Positions 9,047 through 18,132 of a DNA stretch of 64,000 nt are shown piece after piece. The translations under genes and the position numbers were made by a program. The notes under the pieces were generated by a model. It searched no databases. It saw nothing but the letters and a program-made list of their open reading frames with translations, and was not told where the DNA came from. Positions within the stretch are counted from its first letter, which is position 1. Each line of letters begins with the position of its first letter. Source of the stretch: Cyclobacteriaceae bacterium (GTDB lineage Bacteria > Bacteroidota > Bacteroidia > Cytophagales > Cyclobacteriaceae); assembly GCA_019638275.1 (NCBI GenBank), contig JAHBUC010000012.1, positions 1 through 64,000 of the forward strand, written 5' to 3'.

Positions 9047-9623
9047 GACTTACTTTACTCACCACTCCATTTTGTAGTTGATACTTCTCGTTACTCTCTG
9101 AACATATGGCGATACCGGATGAGTCGAACTCCAGCTTCTGTCCGTATTCACTTATCCATCCTTTCTGTCGTGCGGGGTTGCCCACCACAAGGGCATATGC
9201 TGGCACATCTTTGGTAACCACAGCGCCTGCCGCAATGAAGGCAAATGTTCCGATTTCAATACCGCAAATGATCGTAGCGTTTGCGCCAATGGACGCCCCT
9301 CTTCTGACGAACGTTTTCTTGTATTCCGATTTACGGTTAACGGCACTTCGTGGGTTGATCACGTTGGTGAACACCATGGACGGTCCGAGAAAAACATCAT
9401 CCTCGCAGATAACACCTGTATAAATGGAAACATTATTCTGCACTTTAACATTGTTGCCCAGAACAACATCAGGCGACACCACCACATTTTGCCCAAGGTT
9501 ACAGTTTTCACCAATGTGGCAATTGGGCATGATGTGGGAGAAGTGCCAGATCTTGGTTCCCTTTCCGATTTCACACCCTTCGTCAACTATTGAACTGGGA
9601 TGCACGAAATATGAATTGCTCAT
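9039..9623 (-). CDS. Left-handed beta-helix sugar N-acetyltransferase (WbpD-like)
   Basis: Hexapeptide-repeat protein of about 194 residues. Isoleucine/valine-led turns such as GTKIWHFSHIMPNCHIGENC and GASIGANATIICGIEIG form the left-handed beta helix. It resembles WbpD/WlbB, which acetylate the 3-amino group of UDP-GlcNAc3N-uronic acid using acetyl-CoA. I take the ATG at 9623, two bases after the upstream oxidoreductase stop, because the conserved family start is MSNSYFVHPSSIVDEG; an in-frame start at 9653 would overlap that gene by 29 bases. It works with the two enzymes encoded on either side. Confidence 0.88.
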   Translation of the reverse strand: MSNSYFVHPSSIVDEGCEIGKGTKIWHFSHIMPNCHIGENCNLGQNVVVSPDVVLGNNVKVQNNVSIYTGVICEDDVFLGPSMVFTNVINPRSAVNRKSEYKKTFVRRGASIGANATIICGIEIGTFAFIAAGAVVTKDVPAYALVVGNPARQKGWISEYGQKLEFDSSGIAICSESNEKYQLQNGVVSKVSHG

Positions 9624-9624
9624 C

Positions 9625-10638
9625 TTACTTGCGGAACTGATAAATACGCTCAATTATATCCACCACTTTCATGCCCTCCAGGGCATTGGCTGTGATGGTG
9701 TCATTTCCTTTCAAGGTGTTGATTACATTCTCGAAAACATAATGGTGATTGGCGGCACTTCCTTTAAACGGACCATAATCATTGGGTGGGTTGGTTTCAG
9801 GAAGTTCGGGCATCACATAATTCTGAATATGACAATACTCAATTTCATTCATATACTGACCACCCACTTTTACCGATCCCTTTGTGCCCACAACCGCAAT
9901 GGAACTTTCCATGTTCGTATCCCAAACGGAAGTAGAAAAGTTGATACAGCCCAATCCTCCGTTTACAAATTCAAAGTTCACAATACCTGAATCTTCAAAT
10001 TCAGTTGAGTTCTGGTGGTTGAAATCTTTCAACGCGGCATGAATATTTTTCACGTCACCAAATACCCAAAACATGATGTCGATGAAATGACTGAACTGTG
10101 TAAACAGTGTGCCTCCATCCAGCGCCAGTGTACCTTTCCACGAACCTTTTTTATAATAGCGGTTATCACGGTTCCAGTAACAGTTTACCTGCACCATCAA
10201 CACCTCACCTATCGTACCATCCGAAACAATTTGTTTCAACCACTTGCTGGGCGGACTGTACCGGTTTTGTTTGACTACGAATACATGACGTGCTGCCTGC
10301 AGTGATTTCTCCACCACACGCTCACACGATGCCCGCGACAACCCCATCGGTTTTTCAATCACCACATGACAACGGTTATCCAATGCGAACAACGCATGCT
10401 CAACATGCAGGCCGTTTGGTGTGCAGACGCAAATTACATCCACCTCTTTTTTTGAATCAAACAAAGCCTGGATGCTGGTATAAAATGGAATTCCTTTTGG
10501 GTACAGGTCATGTTTTTGTTGGGCTTCATCCACATCAACAACTGCCACCAATTCTGCACCCGGAAAATCATGTATAATAGTAGCATGCCGTTTCCCGATA
10601 TGCCCAAATCCTACAACAGCAAATTTAATAGCGCTCAC
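9625..10638 (-). CDS. Gfo/Idh/MocA sugar-nucleotide oxidoreductase (WbpB-like)
   Basis: A 337-residue protein with an N-terminal Rossmann fold (FAVVGFGHIGKRHATII at 6-22), the EKPMGLS motif of Gfo/Idh/MocA enzymes and a C-terminal substrate domain with GGTLFTQFSHFIDIMFW, where the catalytic histidine sits. In the WbpB/WlbA subgroup this enzyme oxidises the 3-hydroxyl of UDP-GlcNAc-uronic acid. Placement directly before the WbpD- and WbpE-like genes supports that role. The start is GTG at 10638. The 46-base gap to the decarboxylase gene shows no hairpin. Confidence 0.87.
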   Translation of the reverse strand: MSAIKFAVVGFGHIGKRHATIIHDFPGAELVAVVDVDEAQQKHDLYPKGIPFYTSIQALFDSKKEVDVICVCTPNGLHVEHALFALDNRCHVVIEKPMGLSRASCERVVEKSLQAARHVFVVKQNRYSPPSKWLKQIVSDGTIGEVLMVQVNCYWNRDNRYYKKGSWKGTLALDGGTLFTQFSHFIDIMFWVFGDVKNIHAALKDFNHQNSTEFEDSGIVNFEFVNGGLGCINFSTSVWDTNMESSIAVVGTKGSVKVGGQYMNEIEYCHIQNYVMPELPETNPPNDYGPFKGSAANHHYVFENVINTLKGNDTITANALEGMKVVDIIERIYQFRK

Positions 10639-10684
10639 AGCTTAAGAATAAATCGCAAATATAAAGTTTCGTTTCCTGATAAAA

Positions 10685-11677
10685 TTACCGCATGTACTTC
10701 TCAAAATTCTTATTATCCCGCTCGAACAGGATTTCCCGCGGCAAACGCTTGAAGTATTCGTACGTAATCTTCAACCCTTCCGCACGCGATACCTTCGGCT
10801 CCCAGCCTAAAATTTCTCTCGCCTTGCGGATGTCGGGCTGGCGCTGCTTCGGATCATCTTTAGGAAGTGGTTGCGTGATAATTTTCTGAGTAGTGCCCGT
10901 GAGTTTGATGATCTCCTCCGCAAACTGCATGATGGTGATCTCATCGGGGTTACCGATGTTCACCGGCAAATTATAATCCGACATCAGCAACCGATAAATG
11001 CCATCCACCTGATCATCCACGTAACAGAACGAACGGGTTTGGGAACCATCGCCAAAAACGGTAAGGTCTTCACCCCGCAACGCCTGACCAATAAAAGCCG
11101 GCAACACGCGTCCGTCATTCAGGCGCATACGCGGACCATAGGTATTAAATATCCGAACAATGCGGGTTTCCAAGCCGTGAAAGGTATGATACGCCATCGT
11201 CATGGCTTCCTGGAAACGCTTGGCCTCATCGTACACACCTCGCGGTCCCACCGGATTTACATTACCATAATATTCTTCGGGTTGCGGGTGCACCAACGGA
11301 TCGCCATACACTTCGGATGTTGACGCAATCAGGATGCGGGCTTTCTTAACCCGTGCCAGGCCCAGCAGGTTGTGAATACCCAACGAACCCACTTTAAGGG
11401 TTTGAATGGGAATTTTCAGGTAATCAATCGGGCTGGCCGGTGAGGCGAAGTGCAGTATATAATGGAGTTCACCCGGCACGTGTACAAACGAGGACACATC
11501 GTGGTGATAGAACTCAAAATCAGGATGTTTGAATAGGTGCTCAATGTTGCTCAGGTCGCCTGTAATCAGGTTATCCATGGCAATCACATGAAAACCTTCT
11601 TTAATGAAGCGGTCGCACAGGTGCGATCCGAGAAAACCGGCACCACCGGTAATGAGGACACGTTTTTTTGCAGACAT
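10685..11677 (-). CDS. UDP-glucuronate decarboxylase (UDP-xylose synthase), SDR family
   Basis: A 330-residue extended SDR. The NAD-binding motif [14 protein letters not shown] is at about 11-24, followed by the family marker MDNLITGD. The catalytic triad residues lie in STSEVYGDP and [10 protein letters not shown] (Tyr and Lys). The stretch [17 protein letters not shown] is characteristic of UDP-glucuronate decarboxylases, which make UDP-xylose through a 4-keto intermediate. It adds a pentose donor to the sugar-nucleotide supply of the locus. The start ATG is unambiguous and the length is normal for the family's catalytic domain. Confidence 0.88.
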   Translation of the reverse strand: MSAKKRVLITGGAGFLGSHLCDRFIKEGFHVIAMDNLITGDLSNIEHLFKHPDFEFYHHDVSSFVHVPGELHYILHFASPASPIDYLKIPIQTLKVGSLGIHNLLGLARVKKARILIASTSEVYGDPLVHPQPEEYYGNVNPVGPRGVYDEAKRFQEAMTMAYHTFHGLETRIVRIFNTYGPRMRLNDGRVLPAFIGQALRGEDLTVFGDGSQTRSFCYVDDQVDGIYRLLMSDYNLPVNIGNPDEITIMQFAEEIIKLTGTTQKIITQPLPKDDPKQRQPDIRKAREILGWEPKVSRAEGLKITYEYFKRLPREILFERDNKNFEKYMR

Positions 11678-11705
11678 AGATTGTTTAAATGATTAAAGTC
11701 CCTTT

Positions 11706-12335
11706 TTAAATTCTTCTGATATTTAACTCATAATCAACCTCGGGTTCTGCAACAATATCAGAAAGCAACTCATTAAGGTCCATTTGAAAACCTGGTAAGG
11801 TAGTACTAACAACAATGTCTCCTCGCGTGAGTGGCTTAGATGGCTCGTATTTTCCAGCTTGATTAAGAACAAATTTGATTAATGATTTATCTGTTGGATG
11901 AATAATCCAATACTCCCGAACACCTGCTTGCTCATATACCTGAAATTTTTCATGCAGATCGTGTTTTACTGAAGATTTAGAAACAACTTCTACAACCAAA
12001 TCAGGCGCACCAATACAACCCCGTGTGGTAATTTTGGTACGATCACAAACTACCGTAATATCCGGTTGTACAACAGTATCTTCATGGCTACCAATTTTTA
12101 ATACAACATCAAAAGGAGCAGGAAAAACAACGCAAGGAGTTCCCTTTAAAAATTGAACGAATGTTGCAGTTAAAACCGAAACTATATGCTGGTGTTGACT
12201 CGAAGGCGCAGGGGACATTTTGAAAATCTTACCCATAATCAATTCAACTCGTTCACGAAACTGCCACGTAAGGTAATCGGCATAGGTATAGCTTCGCGAA
12301 AAATCCAACTGACGTATGTCTGTAATGCTATTCAT
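11706..12335 (-). CDS. Uma2-family (DUF820) PD-(D/E)XK nuclease-like protein
   Basis: Roughly 209 residues with the Uma2 pattern: an early YTYADYLTWQ helix, GKIFKMSPAPSSQHQ, then the core VVQPDITVVCD and GAPDLVVEVVSKSS, whose Asp and Glu-x-Val arrangement is the restriction-endonuclease-like active site. YEQAGVREYWIIHP follows, as in the family. Uma2 genes are abundant in Cyanobacteria and Bacteroidota with no settled function. It lies between uxs-like and cysQ genes on the same strand, but nothing links it to the polysaccharide. I use ATG at 12335 rather than GTG at 12350. Confidence 0.85.
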   Translation of the reverse strand: MNSITDIRQLDFSRSYTYADYLTWQFRERVELIMGKIFKMSPAPSSQHQHIVSVLTATFVQFLKGTPCVVFPAPFDVVLKIGSHEDTVVQPDITVVCDRTKITTRGCIGAPDLVVEVVSKSSVKHDLHEKFQVYEQAGVREYWIIHPTDKSLIKFVLNQAGKYEPSKPLTRGDIVVSTTLPGFQMDLNELLSDIVAEPEVDYELNIRRI

Positions 12336-12390
12336 AATGCTAAAAAGCACTCAAAGATAGCGAAAAGTTGATTGTGAGTAAAATACACTG

Positions 12391-13155
12391 CTAGTTAAGC
12401 AGCGCAATAAAATAAGCATTCAACAAATCCGCCTTGTTATACACAAGTTCCTGTTCGCTGTCCTTTTGCTTCACTGAAATTCCTACCGCATTAACAATGG
12501 CATGAGCGGCAGCAGTGTCCCATTCCATCGTGGGTGCAAAGCGCGGATACACATCGGCAAGGCCCTCAGCTAATAACATAAACTTCAAACTACTGCCTTT
12601 TGAAACGAGAGAAGGTTCTTTCAGGGCATTGATAAAATCCTGCGTCTCCGGGCTCATGTGCGAACGTGAAGCCACGATACGCAAACCGGATTGTGCTAAT
12701 GAAACCGGATTTCGTTTGGGTAAGTCGATGGTTTGCCCGTTGCGTTTTAAAAAAGCTTTTCCTTCTGCTGCATAGAATACATCCCCACTCACCGGAACAG
12801 CCACCACACCAAGTATGGGTTTTTGTTTATGAATGAGTGCGATGTTGACCGTAAACTCTCCGTTTCGTTTTAAAAATTCCTTGGTGCCGTCAAGCGGATC
12901 GACCATCCAGAAATATTCCCATTGCCTTCGCTCTTCATAGGAAATCATTTTTCCTTCTTCACTGAGAATGGGTAGTCGGGTTTCCTTAAGTACTGAAACA
13001 ATAGCCGCATGCGCCCGCTTATCCGCCAACGTCAATGGCGACTTATCCTCTTTCGACTCAGCCTGAAAGTCATCAGAGCTGTATACGTCAAGAATCTCTT
13101 TCGATGCAAGTTCTGAAGCTTTGATGGCGATTTGAAGTAATTCAGTATGGTTCAT
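12391..13155 (-). CDS. cysQ: 3'(2'),5'-bisphosphate nucleotidase CysQ
   Basis: A 254-residue member of the inositol-phosphatase superfamily. The metal-binding motif DPLDGTKEF (about residues 86-94), an upstream SEEGK glutamate and a late EWDTAAAHAI motif are all present. CysQ hydrolyses the PAP left after sulfuryl transfer to AMP and phosphate, preventing product inhibition of sulfotransferases. It sits next to cysN, cysD and cysC on the same strand, which is what a PAPS-using sulfation pathway needs. Confidence 0.92.
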   Translation of the reverse strand: MNHTELLQIAIKASELASKEILDVYSSDDFQAESKEDKSPLTLADKRAHAAIVSVLKETRLPILSEEGKMISYEERRQWEYFWMVDPLDGTKEFLKRNGEFTVNIALIHKQKPILGVVAVPVSGDVFYAAEGKAFLKRNGQTIDLPKRNPVSLAQSGLRIVASRSHMSPETQDFINALKEPSLVSKGSSLKFMLLAEGLADVYPRFAPTMEWDTAAAHAIVNAVGISVKQKDSEQELVYNKADLLNAYFIALLN

Positions 13156-13179
13156 ATTTAAACAGTAGGGTTGAATAAT

Positions 13180-13296
13180 TTACCGCAAAGGCGCGGAGGC
13201 GCAGAGGTCAGAAATTGCAGAGTCCATAAATTTCTCTGGATAATGTATCAAATTGATCTTTGTGCATCTAAAAATTCTTTGCGCCTCTGCGGTAAA
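13180..13296. repeat. Inverted pair of GCAAAGGCGC-type intergenic repeats between cysN and cysQ
   Basis: The arm at 13180-13197 and the inverted arm at 13278-13295 match at 15 of 18 positions (core TTACCGCAAAGGCGC against TTACCGCAGAGGCGC). They enclose about 80 bases with no reading frame of note. Related single copies occur at 47665 and 52535. Confidence 0.6.
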
Positions 13297-13307
13297 AATT
13301 CCGTTCC

Positions 13308-14552
13308 TCAAACAATCATCCCCGCTGCAACCGTTTCGTTGGTTCCTTCATCCACCAAAATAACACTACCGGTAATTCTGTTTTTGCGGTAGCTATCGAA
13401 AGGTAAAGGCTGTGCTGTACGGATTTTTACACGGGCTATGTCATTCATCGTCAATTGATCAACTCCTTCTATGCGTTGAAGTGAATTGATATCCAGTTTG
13501 TACTGAATCTCTTTCAATATGCCGCGTGTTTCACGTGTGGTGTGACGCACATAAAATTTTGAGTTGAAACTAACCGGTCGTTGATTCATCCAGCACAACA
13601 TCATATCAATGTCTTGTTCCACCAACGGCTGGTTATTTGGTTTACAAATCACATCTCCCCTGCTGATGTCAATTTCATCATCCAACGTCATCACCACCGA
13701 CATTGGCGCAAAAGCCTCTTTAATCACCTCCTCACCCAATTGTATGGATTTTATCTTTGTTGTAAATCCAGATGGCAACACGAGCACGTCATCGCCAGCA
13801 CGGAAAATGCCACCTGCCACCCGGCCGGCATAGCCACGAAAATCCTGATGCTCCCGTGTTTGCGGACGCACTACATATTGCACCGGGAATCGGCTGTCAA
13901 TATGATTGTAATCACTTTCGATGTGAACTGATTCGAGCATGTGCAGCAAAGTCGCCCCCTGGTACCAATTCATTTTTTCGGAACGGTTTACCACATTATC
14001 GCCAAGCAAAGCACTGATGGGCACAAACTGGATGTCGGATACCTCCAGCTTGGACGAAAATCCTTTATAGTCCTCTACGATTTTATCGAACACCTGCTCG
14101 TCATAGTTTACCAAATCCATTTTATTCACGCATACGATAACGTGTGGGATTTTCAACAACGAAGCTATAAACGAATGCCTGTATGTCTGCTCAATTAATC
14201 CTTTGCGTGCATCAATAAGAATCAAGGCCAGGTTTGCGGTAGACGCACCCGTAACCATGTTCCGGGTGTATTGAATATGCCCGGGCGTATCGGCAATAAT
14301 GAATTTGCGCTTTGGTGTTGCAAAGTAGCGGTACGCCACATCAATGGTAATGCCTTGCTCCCGCTCAGATTTCAATCCATCGGTCAACAACGAAAGATCC
14401 ACATAGTCGAAGCCTTTTTTCGCGCTGGAAGCCTCCACCGCTTCGAGTTGATCTTCAAAAATAGATTTGCTGTCGTATAACAAGCGGCCGATCAGTGTAC
14501 TCTTGCCATCGTCAACACTGCCAGCTGTTGTAAATCTCAATAATTGATTCAT
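13308..14552 (-). CDS. cysN: Sulfate adenylyltransferase GTPase subunit CysN
   Basis: A 414-residue translation-factor-type GTPase. G1 is GSVDDGKSTLIGRL at 12-25, G3 is DTPGH and G4 is NKMD, followed by beta-barrel domains 2 and 3. CysN stimulates CysD, which joins ATP and sulfate into APS. It lacks the APS-kinase fusion seen in CysNC proteins, which agrees with the separate cysC nearby. Normally cysD and cysN are adjacent; here 223 bases holding a four-helix-bundle gene remnant and inverted repeats lie between them. Confidence 0.95.
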   Translation of the reverse strand: MNQLLRFTTAGSVDDGKSTLIGRLLYDSKSIFEDQLEAVEASSAKKGFDYVDLSLLTDGLKSEREQGITIDVAYRYFATPKRKFIIADTPGHIQYTRNMVTGASTANLALILIDARKGLIEQTYRHSFIASLLKIPHVIVCVNKMDLVNYDEQVFDKIVEDYKGFSSKLEVSDIQFVPISALLGDNVVNRSEKMNWYQGATLLHMLESVHIESDYNHIDSRFPVQYVVRPQTREHQDFRGYAGRVAGGIFRAGDDVLVLPSGFTTKIKSIQLGEEVIKEAFAPMSVVMTLDDEIDISRGDVICKPNNQPLVEQDIDMMLCWMNQRPVSFNSKFYVRHTTRETRGILKEIQYKLDINSLQRIEGVDQLTMNDIARVKIRTAQPLPFDSYRKNRITGSVILVDEGTNETVAAGMIV

Positions 14553-14567
14553 ATTCTTTCTTGTTTC

Positions 14568-14765
14568 CCGGTCGCCTGTTTCCAGTTGCCGGTTGATCGT
14601 TATTAAATTTTTTAAAAATATTACTCTACTCTCATGGATAATCGATGAATCTCAATCGCCAATCTCTTCGACTCCCGGTATATCTCTAAATCTCTGTAAC
14701 GCTTCATTGTTAAAACTTTGGCTAACTGTGCTTCCGAAAACCAGTGACTGGCGACAGGCAACCGG
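14568..14765. repeat. Inverted repeats flanking a gene remnant between cysD and cysN
   Basis: The 19-base arm at 14568-14586 is, in reverse complement, 16 of 19 identical to the arm at 14747-14765 (core ACTGG..ACAGGC..ACCGG). Both arms bracket the truncated four-helix-bundle gene, suggesting the whole segment was inserted as a unit into a cysDN operon. Confidence 0.55.
14621..14707 (-). pseudogene. Truncated four-helix-bundle (S23-like) protein gene, 28 codons
   Basis: From ATG at 14707 the frame reads MKRYRDLEIYRESKRLAIEI and then HRLSMRVE before a TAA. The RDLEIY...A..I..LS pattern is the first helix of the four-helix-bundle family related to the 23S rRNA intervening-sequence protein, normally 110-130 residues. 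Here only helix one is left, and the sequence downstream shows no further match. This is a decayed copy inside the cysD-cysN gap. Confidence 0.6.
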
Positions 14766-14775
14766 TGACCAAAGA

Positions 14776-15681
14776 CTAAAAATACCCCTGCTTCTTCCTA
14801 TCCTCCATCGCTGTTTCAGTACGTTTATCATCAGCCCTCGTCCCGCGCTCCGTTTTTCGGGAAGCTGCTACTTCTTCAATAATTTTTTCAAGTGTATCCG
14901 CTGTTGATTCTACGGCACCGGTGATCGGCATATCACCACAGGTACGAAACCGTACTACTTTTTTTACCGGAACTTCATTCGGCTTTAACTTTAACCAAGG
15001 CGATGTAGACAATAGGGCACCATCGCGTTCGATCACCTCCCGCTCATGCGAGAAATACAGTTTCGGAATAGGAATGTTTTCGGTGTAGATGTATTGCCAC
15101 ACATCCATCTCCGTCCAGTTTGAAATCGGGAACACACGGAAGTGTTCACCCATGTGTTTTTTACCATTAAAAATATTCCATAACTCCGGGCGCTGGTTTT
15201 TCGGATCCCACTGACCAAATTCATCGCGATGCGAAAAGAAACGCTCCTTTGCACGCGCCTTTTCTTCATCCCTGCGCGCACCACCCATGGCCGCATCGAA
15301 CTTGTGCTTTTCAATCGTATCCAACAGGGTTACCGTTTGCAGCGCATTGCGACTGGCGTTGTAACCTGTTTCTTCTTTCGCGCGACCGGTGTCAATACTC
15401 TCCTGGACAGAGCCCACCACCAGTTGTACGCCCAATTCATTCACCAGCCAATCGCGATACTCCATTGTTTCAGGAAAATTATGGCCGGTATCGATGTGTA
15501 CTAAAGGAAAAGGAATTCGTGCGGGGTAAAATGCCTTACGCGACAGGTAAGCCAGCACAATTGAATCTTTCCCACCCGAAAACAACAAAGCAGGTTTTTC
15601 GAATTGTGCCACCACTTCACGAATGACGTAAATGGCTTCGGCTTCAAGTTCTTTTAAATGACTGAGGTAATATTGACTCAT
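14776..15681 (-). CDS. cysD: Sulfate adenylyltransferase catalytic subunit CysD
   Basis: A 301-residue PP-loop ATP pyrophosphatase-type enzyme. The PP-loop LLFSGGKDSIVL is at about 33-44; further family blocks are HIDTGHNFPETMEYRD, GGARRDEEKARAKER and PISNWTEMDVWQYI. With CysN it makes APS from ATP and sulfate. The gene starts 7 bases after cysC. The C-terminal tail (RKTERGTRADD...MEDRKKQGYF) is the standard family ending, so the gene is intact despite the remnant that follows it. Confidence 0.96.
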   Translation of the reverse strand: MSQYYLSHLKELEAEAIYVIREVVAQFEKPALLFSGGKDSIVLAYLSRKAFYPARIPFPLVHIDTGHNFPETMEYRDWLVNELGVQLVVGSVQESIDTGRAKEETGYNASRNALQTVTLLDTIEKHKFDAAMGGARRDEEKARAKERFFSHRDEFGQWDPKNQRPELWNIFNGKKHMGEHFRVFPISNWTEMDVWQYIYTENIPIPKLYFSHEREVIERDGALLSTSPWLKLKPNEVPVKKVVRFRTCGDMPITGAVESTADTLEKIIEEVAASRKTERGTRADDKRTETAMEDRKKQGYF

Positions 15682-15688
15682 GGCTTAA

Positions 15689-16279
15689 TCAGATACTTAT
15701 TTTCGTTAACACAAAATTCAAAAGTCGCTCAACAGATTGCTCTACGGTAAGCGTTTCCGTCTTAATAACCAGATCAGCAGATTCGGGGCTTTCATATGGC
15801 GAATCAATACCCGTAAAGTTTTTCACTTCACCGGCCCGCGCTTTTTTATACAAGCCTTTTACATCGCGTTGTTCGCAAATCTCTAATGGCGTATCCACAA
15901 ACACTTCCATGTAGTTGGAGGCTCCCACTATGGTTTTTACTTGTTCACGGTCAGTCTTGAATGGAGAGATGAATGCCGACAATACAATTACGCCTGCATC
16001 GAGAAGCAGCTTGCTCACCTCACCTATTCTTCTGATGTTCTCCACCCTCCCCTCATCGGTAAACGACAAATCTTTGTTTAATCCCGTACGGATATTGTCT
16101 CCATCAAGCAAATACGTTTTAAAACCACGGGCAAAAAGCTGTGCTTCCAACTGAACAGCCAAAGTTGATTTACCCGAACCGGAGAGACCCGTAAACCAGA
16201 TCAGCCTGGCACGCTGTTGCATCAACTGCTCGCGTTGCTCTTTTGAAACTTTCGTTTGTATGGGATATAGGTTGGTCAT
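15689..16279 (-). CDS. cysC: Adenylylsulfate (APS) kinase CysC
   Basis: A 196-residue kinase. Walker [12 protein letters not shown] is at about 31-41, then [29 protein letters not shown] and AFISPF, the adenylylsulfate contact blocks. It phosphorylates APS to PAPS, the sulfuryl donor. It is the first cys gene after the transporter in this run. In an assimilation-only locus, APS or PAPS reductase would be expected nearby; none is visible, so the PAPS is plausibly for sulfation. Confidence 0.95.
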   Translation of the reverse strand: MTNLYPIQTKVSKEQREQLMQQRARLIWFTGLSGSGKSTLAVQLEAQLFARGFKTYLLDGDNIRTGLNKDLSFTDEGRVENIRRIGEVSKLLLDAGVIVLSAFISPFKTDREQVKTIVGASNYMEVFVDTPLEICEQRDVKGLYKKARAGEVKNFTGIDSPYESPESADLVIKTETLTVEQSVERLLNFVLTKISI

Positions 16280-16314
16280 TGGGTATCGGGACTTGGGTCT
16301 TGGCTATTCATGGA

Positions 16315-18081
16315 TTAAAGGTTGTAAAACCAGGCTATAAACGTGATACAAATAACTGCATAAATAATCGTTAACGGTGTGCCTACACGAACGAAATCCT
16401 TAAACGTGTAACCACCCGGACCGTACACCATCAGATTGGTTTGATAACCTATGGGTGTCATAAAATCGCCAGACGCTCCAAAAGCAATGGCCACAAAAAA
16501 AGGCGTTGCAGGCAGCGACAGTTGCTCCGCAAGCGACATGGCAATTGGAAACATAATGGATACGGCAGCGGGGTTGGTTACCAATGCTGTTAAAAAGATG
16601 GTTACAATGAACAGTGCACTCAATACACCAACCGCTCCTACAGACTCGCCCACATCAATCAACGCGGTGGCTACCAGTGCGGCTGTGCCGGATTTCTCCA
16701 GGGCAATGCCTATGGCCAATGAGCAAACCAACACCATCAACAGGTTGAAATCAAGTTGGCGCCTGATTTCCTCAAGGTTCAATACGCCTAAAAAGATCAA
16801 AGAAGAAAGTATGACCAACGATGCCGTGAACAACGGAATAAAACCCACAATGCCCGCAACCAATACCAGAAAACTTGCCACCCCTACCCAATACTTCCAT
16901 ACAGGCTTTTTGTATTCTACCTTCTTCGGCACTGATAAATAGAACAAGTCCTTTTCATGATTGGCTGAATTATTTTCATCCCCCGACAACAGCAACATGA
17001 AGTCGCCACCGGCAATGTGCATTTCACCTACCTTACCGGAAACCCGTTTACCGTTACGATGAATGGCCACAATGGAAGCATTGAATTTTTTCCGGAAATC
17101 TGAGTCTTTGATTCTTCTACCGATCAGGTTTGAACTGGCCGGAATAACCGCTTCAACAAAATTAAATTGATTCTCCGCTTCCATGCCATCCTGTTCGGGT
17201 ATACGCAATCCGTTATCCTGATGAATCAGATCATAAATGGATTGTGTGTGCCCAGAGAAAAAGAGCGCATCACCCGATTGCAGTTTCTCTTCTGGTGATA
17301 CCGGTGAAATCACTTCATCGTTTCGGATGATTTCCACCAAAAACAAATCCTGGAGGTTGCGCAGGCCCGCTTCCTTTACACTTTTACCAATCAATTTTGA
17401 ATCAGCAAAGACTTCCGTCTCAACAATATATTCTTTAAGATTCTGGCGTACGGTGTCAAGTTTGCTTACGTTTTCCGGAAGCAAGCGGTATCCAAAGAAG
17501 TACAGGTAAATCCATCCGGCAACTGTTACCAGAAAACCCAGGTATAGAAAATCCTGAAAGCCCAGTAACGGCAAGTTATACTCGGACATCAAGCCGATCA
17601 AAACAAGGTTGGTAGATGTTCCGATAACCGTAATCATACCGCCTAAAATTGTAGCATACGAAAGTGGTATTAACAATTTGGAAGCCGGTGTACCCGTACG
17701 ATCAGCCCAGTCTTTTACATAGGGAATCAAAAACGCTACGATGGGCGTGTTGTTCAAAAATGCTGACACCGATGAAGAGATCACCATCATGCGGATCAGA
17801 AAAGCTTTTGGTTTCAGCTTTGCCTGAAACAACCGCGCAAAAAATTCGGGCCCGAAAACCGAACGGATACCTGCAGTGACAAGAATGAGCAAAAAGATGA
17901 CAACTATTTGCTGATTGCTTAACCCCTTTAGCAACTCAGCCGGGTTAATTACCCCAATAAGCAATAAGGCCAATACCGCTATGAAAAACGACAAAGCCGG
18001 ATTGAACCACTCCCGATAGAGTGACACCACCAACAGGATGACGATTCCCAGAACAAGGCCTTGAATGAGCGTAAACTCCAC
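16315..18081 (-). CDS. SLC13-type anion transporter with two TrkA-C domains (probable sulfate importer)
   Basis: About 588 residues with around ten hydrophobic spans in two halves, separated by two RCK_C/TrkA-C modules (LIGKSVKEAGLRNLQDLFLV and LIGRRIKDSDFRKKFNASIV). The signature SAFLNNTPIVAFLIPYV matches the first SLC13/CitT half and TNPAAVSIMFPIAMSLAEQL the second. Proteins of this architecture are often sulfate permeases, and cysC follows after 35 bases. I choose GTG at 18081 because the upstream GTG at 18132 would place the -35/-7 promoter pattern inside the coding region. Sulfate as substrate is inferred from context. Confidence 0.85.
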   Translation of the reverse strand: MEFTLIQGLVLGIVILLVVSLYREWFNPALSFFIAVLALLLIGVINPAELLKGLSNQQIVVIFLLILVTAGIRSVFGPEFFARLFQAKLKPKAFLIRMMVISSSVSAFLNNTPIVAFLIPYVKDWADRTGTPASKLLIPLSYATILGGMITVIGTSTNLVLIGLMSEYNLPLLGFQDFLYLGFLVTVAGWIYLYFFGYRLLPENVSKLDTVRQNLKEYIVETEVFADSKLIGKSVKEAGLRNLQDLFLVEIIRNDEVISPVSPEEKLQSGDALFFSGHTQSIYDLIHQDNGLRIPEQDGMEAENQFNFVEAVIPASSNLIGRRIKDSDFRKKFNASIVAIHRNGKRVSGKVGEMHIAGGDFMLLLSGDENNSANHEKDLFYLSVPKKVEYKKPVWKYWVGVASFLVLVAGIVGFIPLFTASLVILSSLIFLGVLNLEEIRRQLDFNLLMVLVCSLAIGIALEKSGTAALVATALIDVGESVGAVGVLSALFIVTIFLTALVTNPAAVSIMFPIAMSLAEQLSLPATPFFVAIAFGASGDFMTPIGYQTNLMVYGPGGYTFKDFVRVGTPLTIIYAVICITFIAWFYNL

Positions 18082-18102
18082 TAATCCGGTAGATTTAAAA
18101 GG

Positions 18103-18132
18103 CAAATATAGAAAAACATCAGAAACCTGCAC
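18103..18132 (-). promoter_or_regulatory. Bacteroidota-type promoter upstream of the SLC13-cys run
   Basis: On the minus strand, GTG (18132-18130), a 19-base spacer and TATATTTG (18110-18103) fit the TTG-N19-TAnnTTTG promoter, with one mismatch in the -33 element. Transcription would begin near 18096, just ahead of the GTG start at 18081. Confidence 0.5.
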
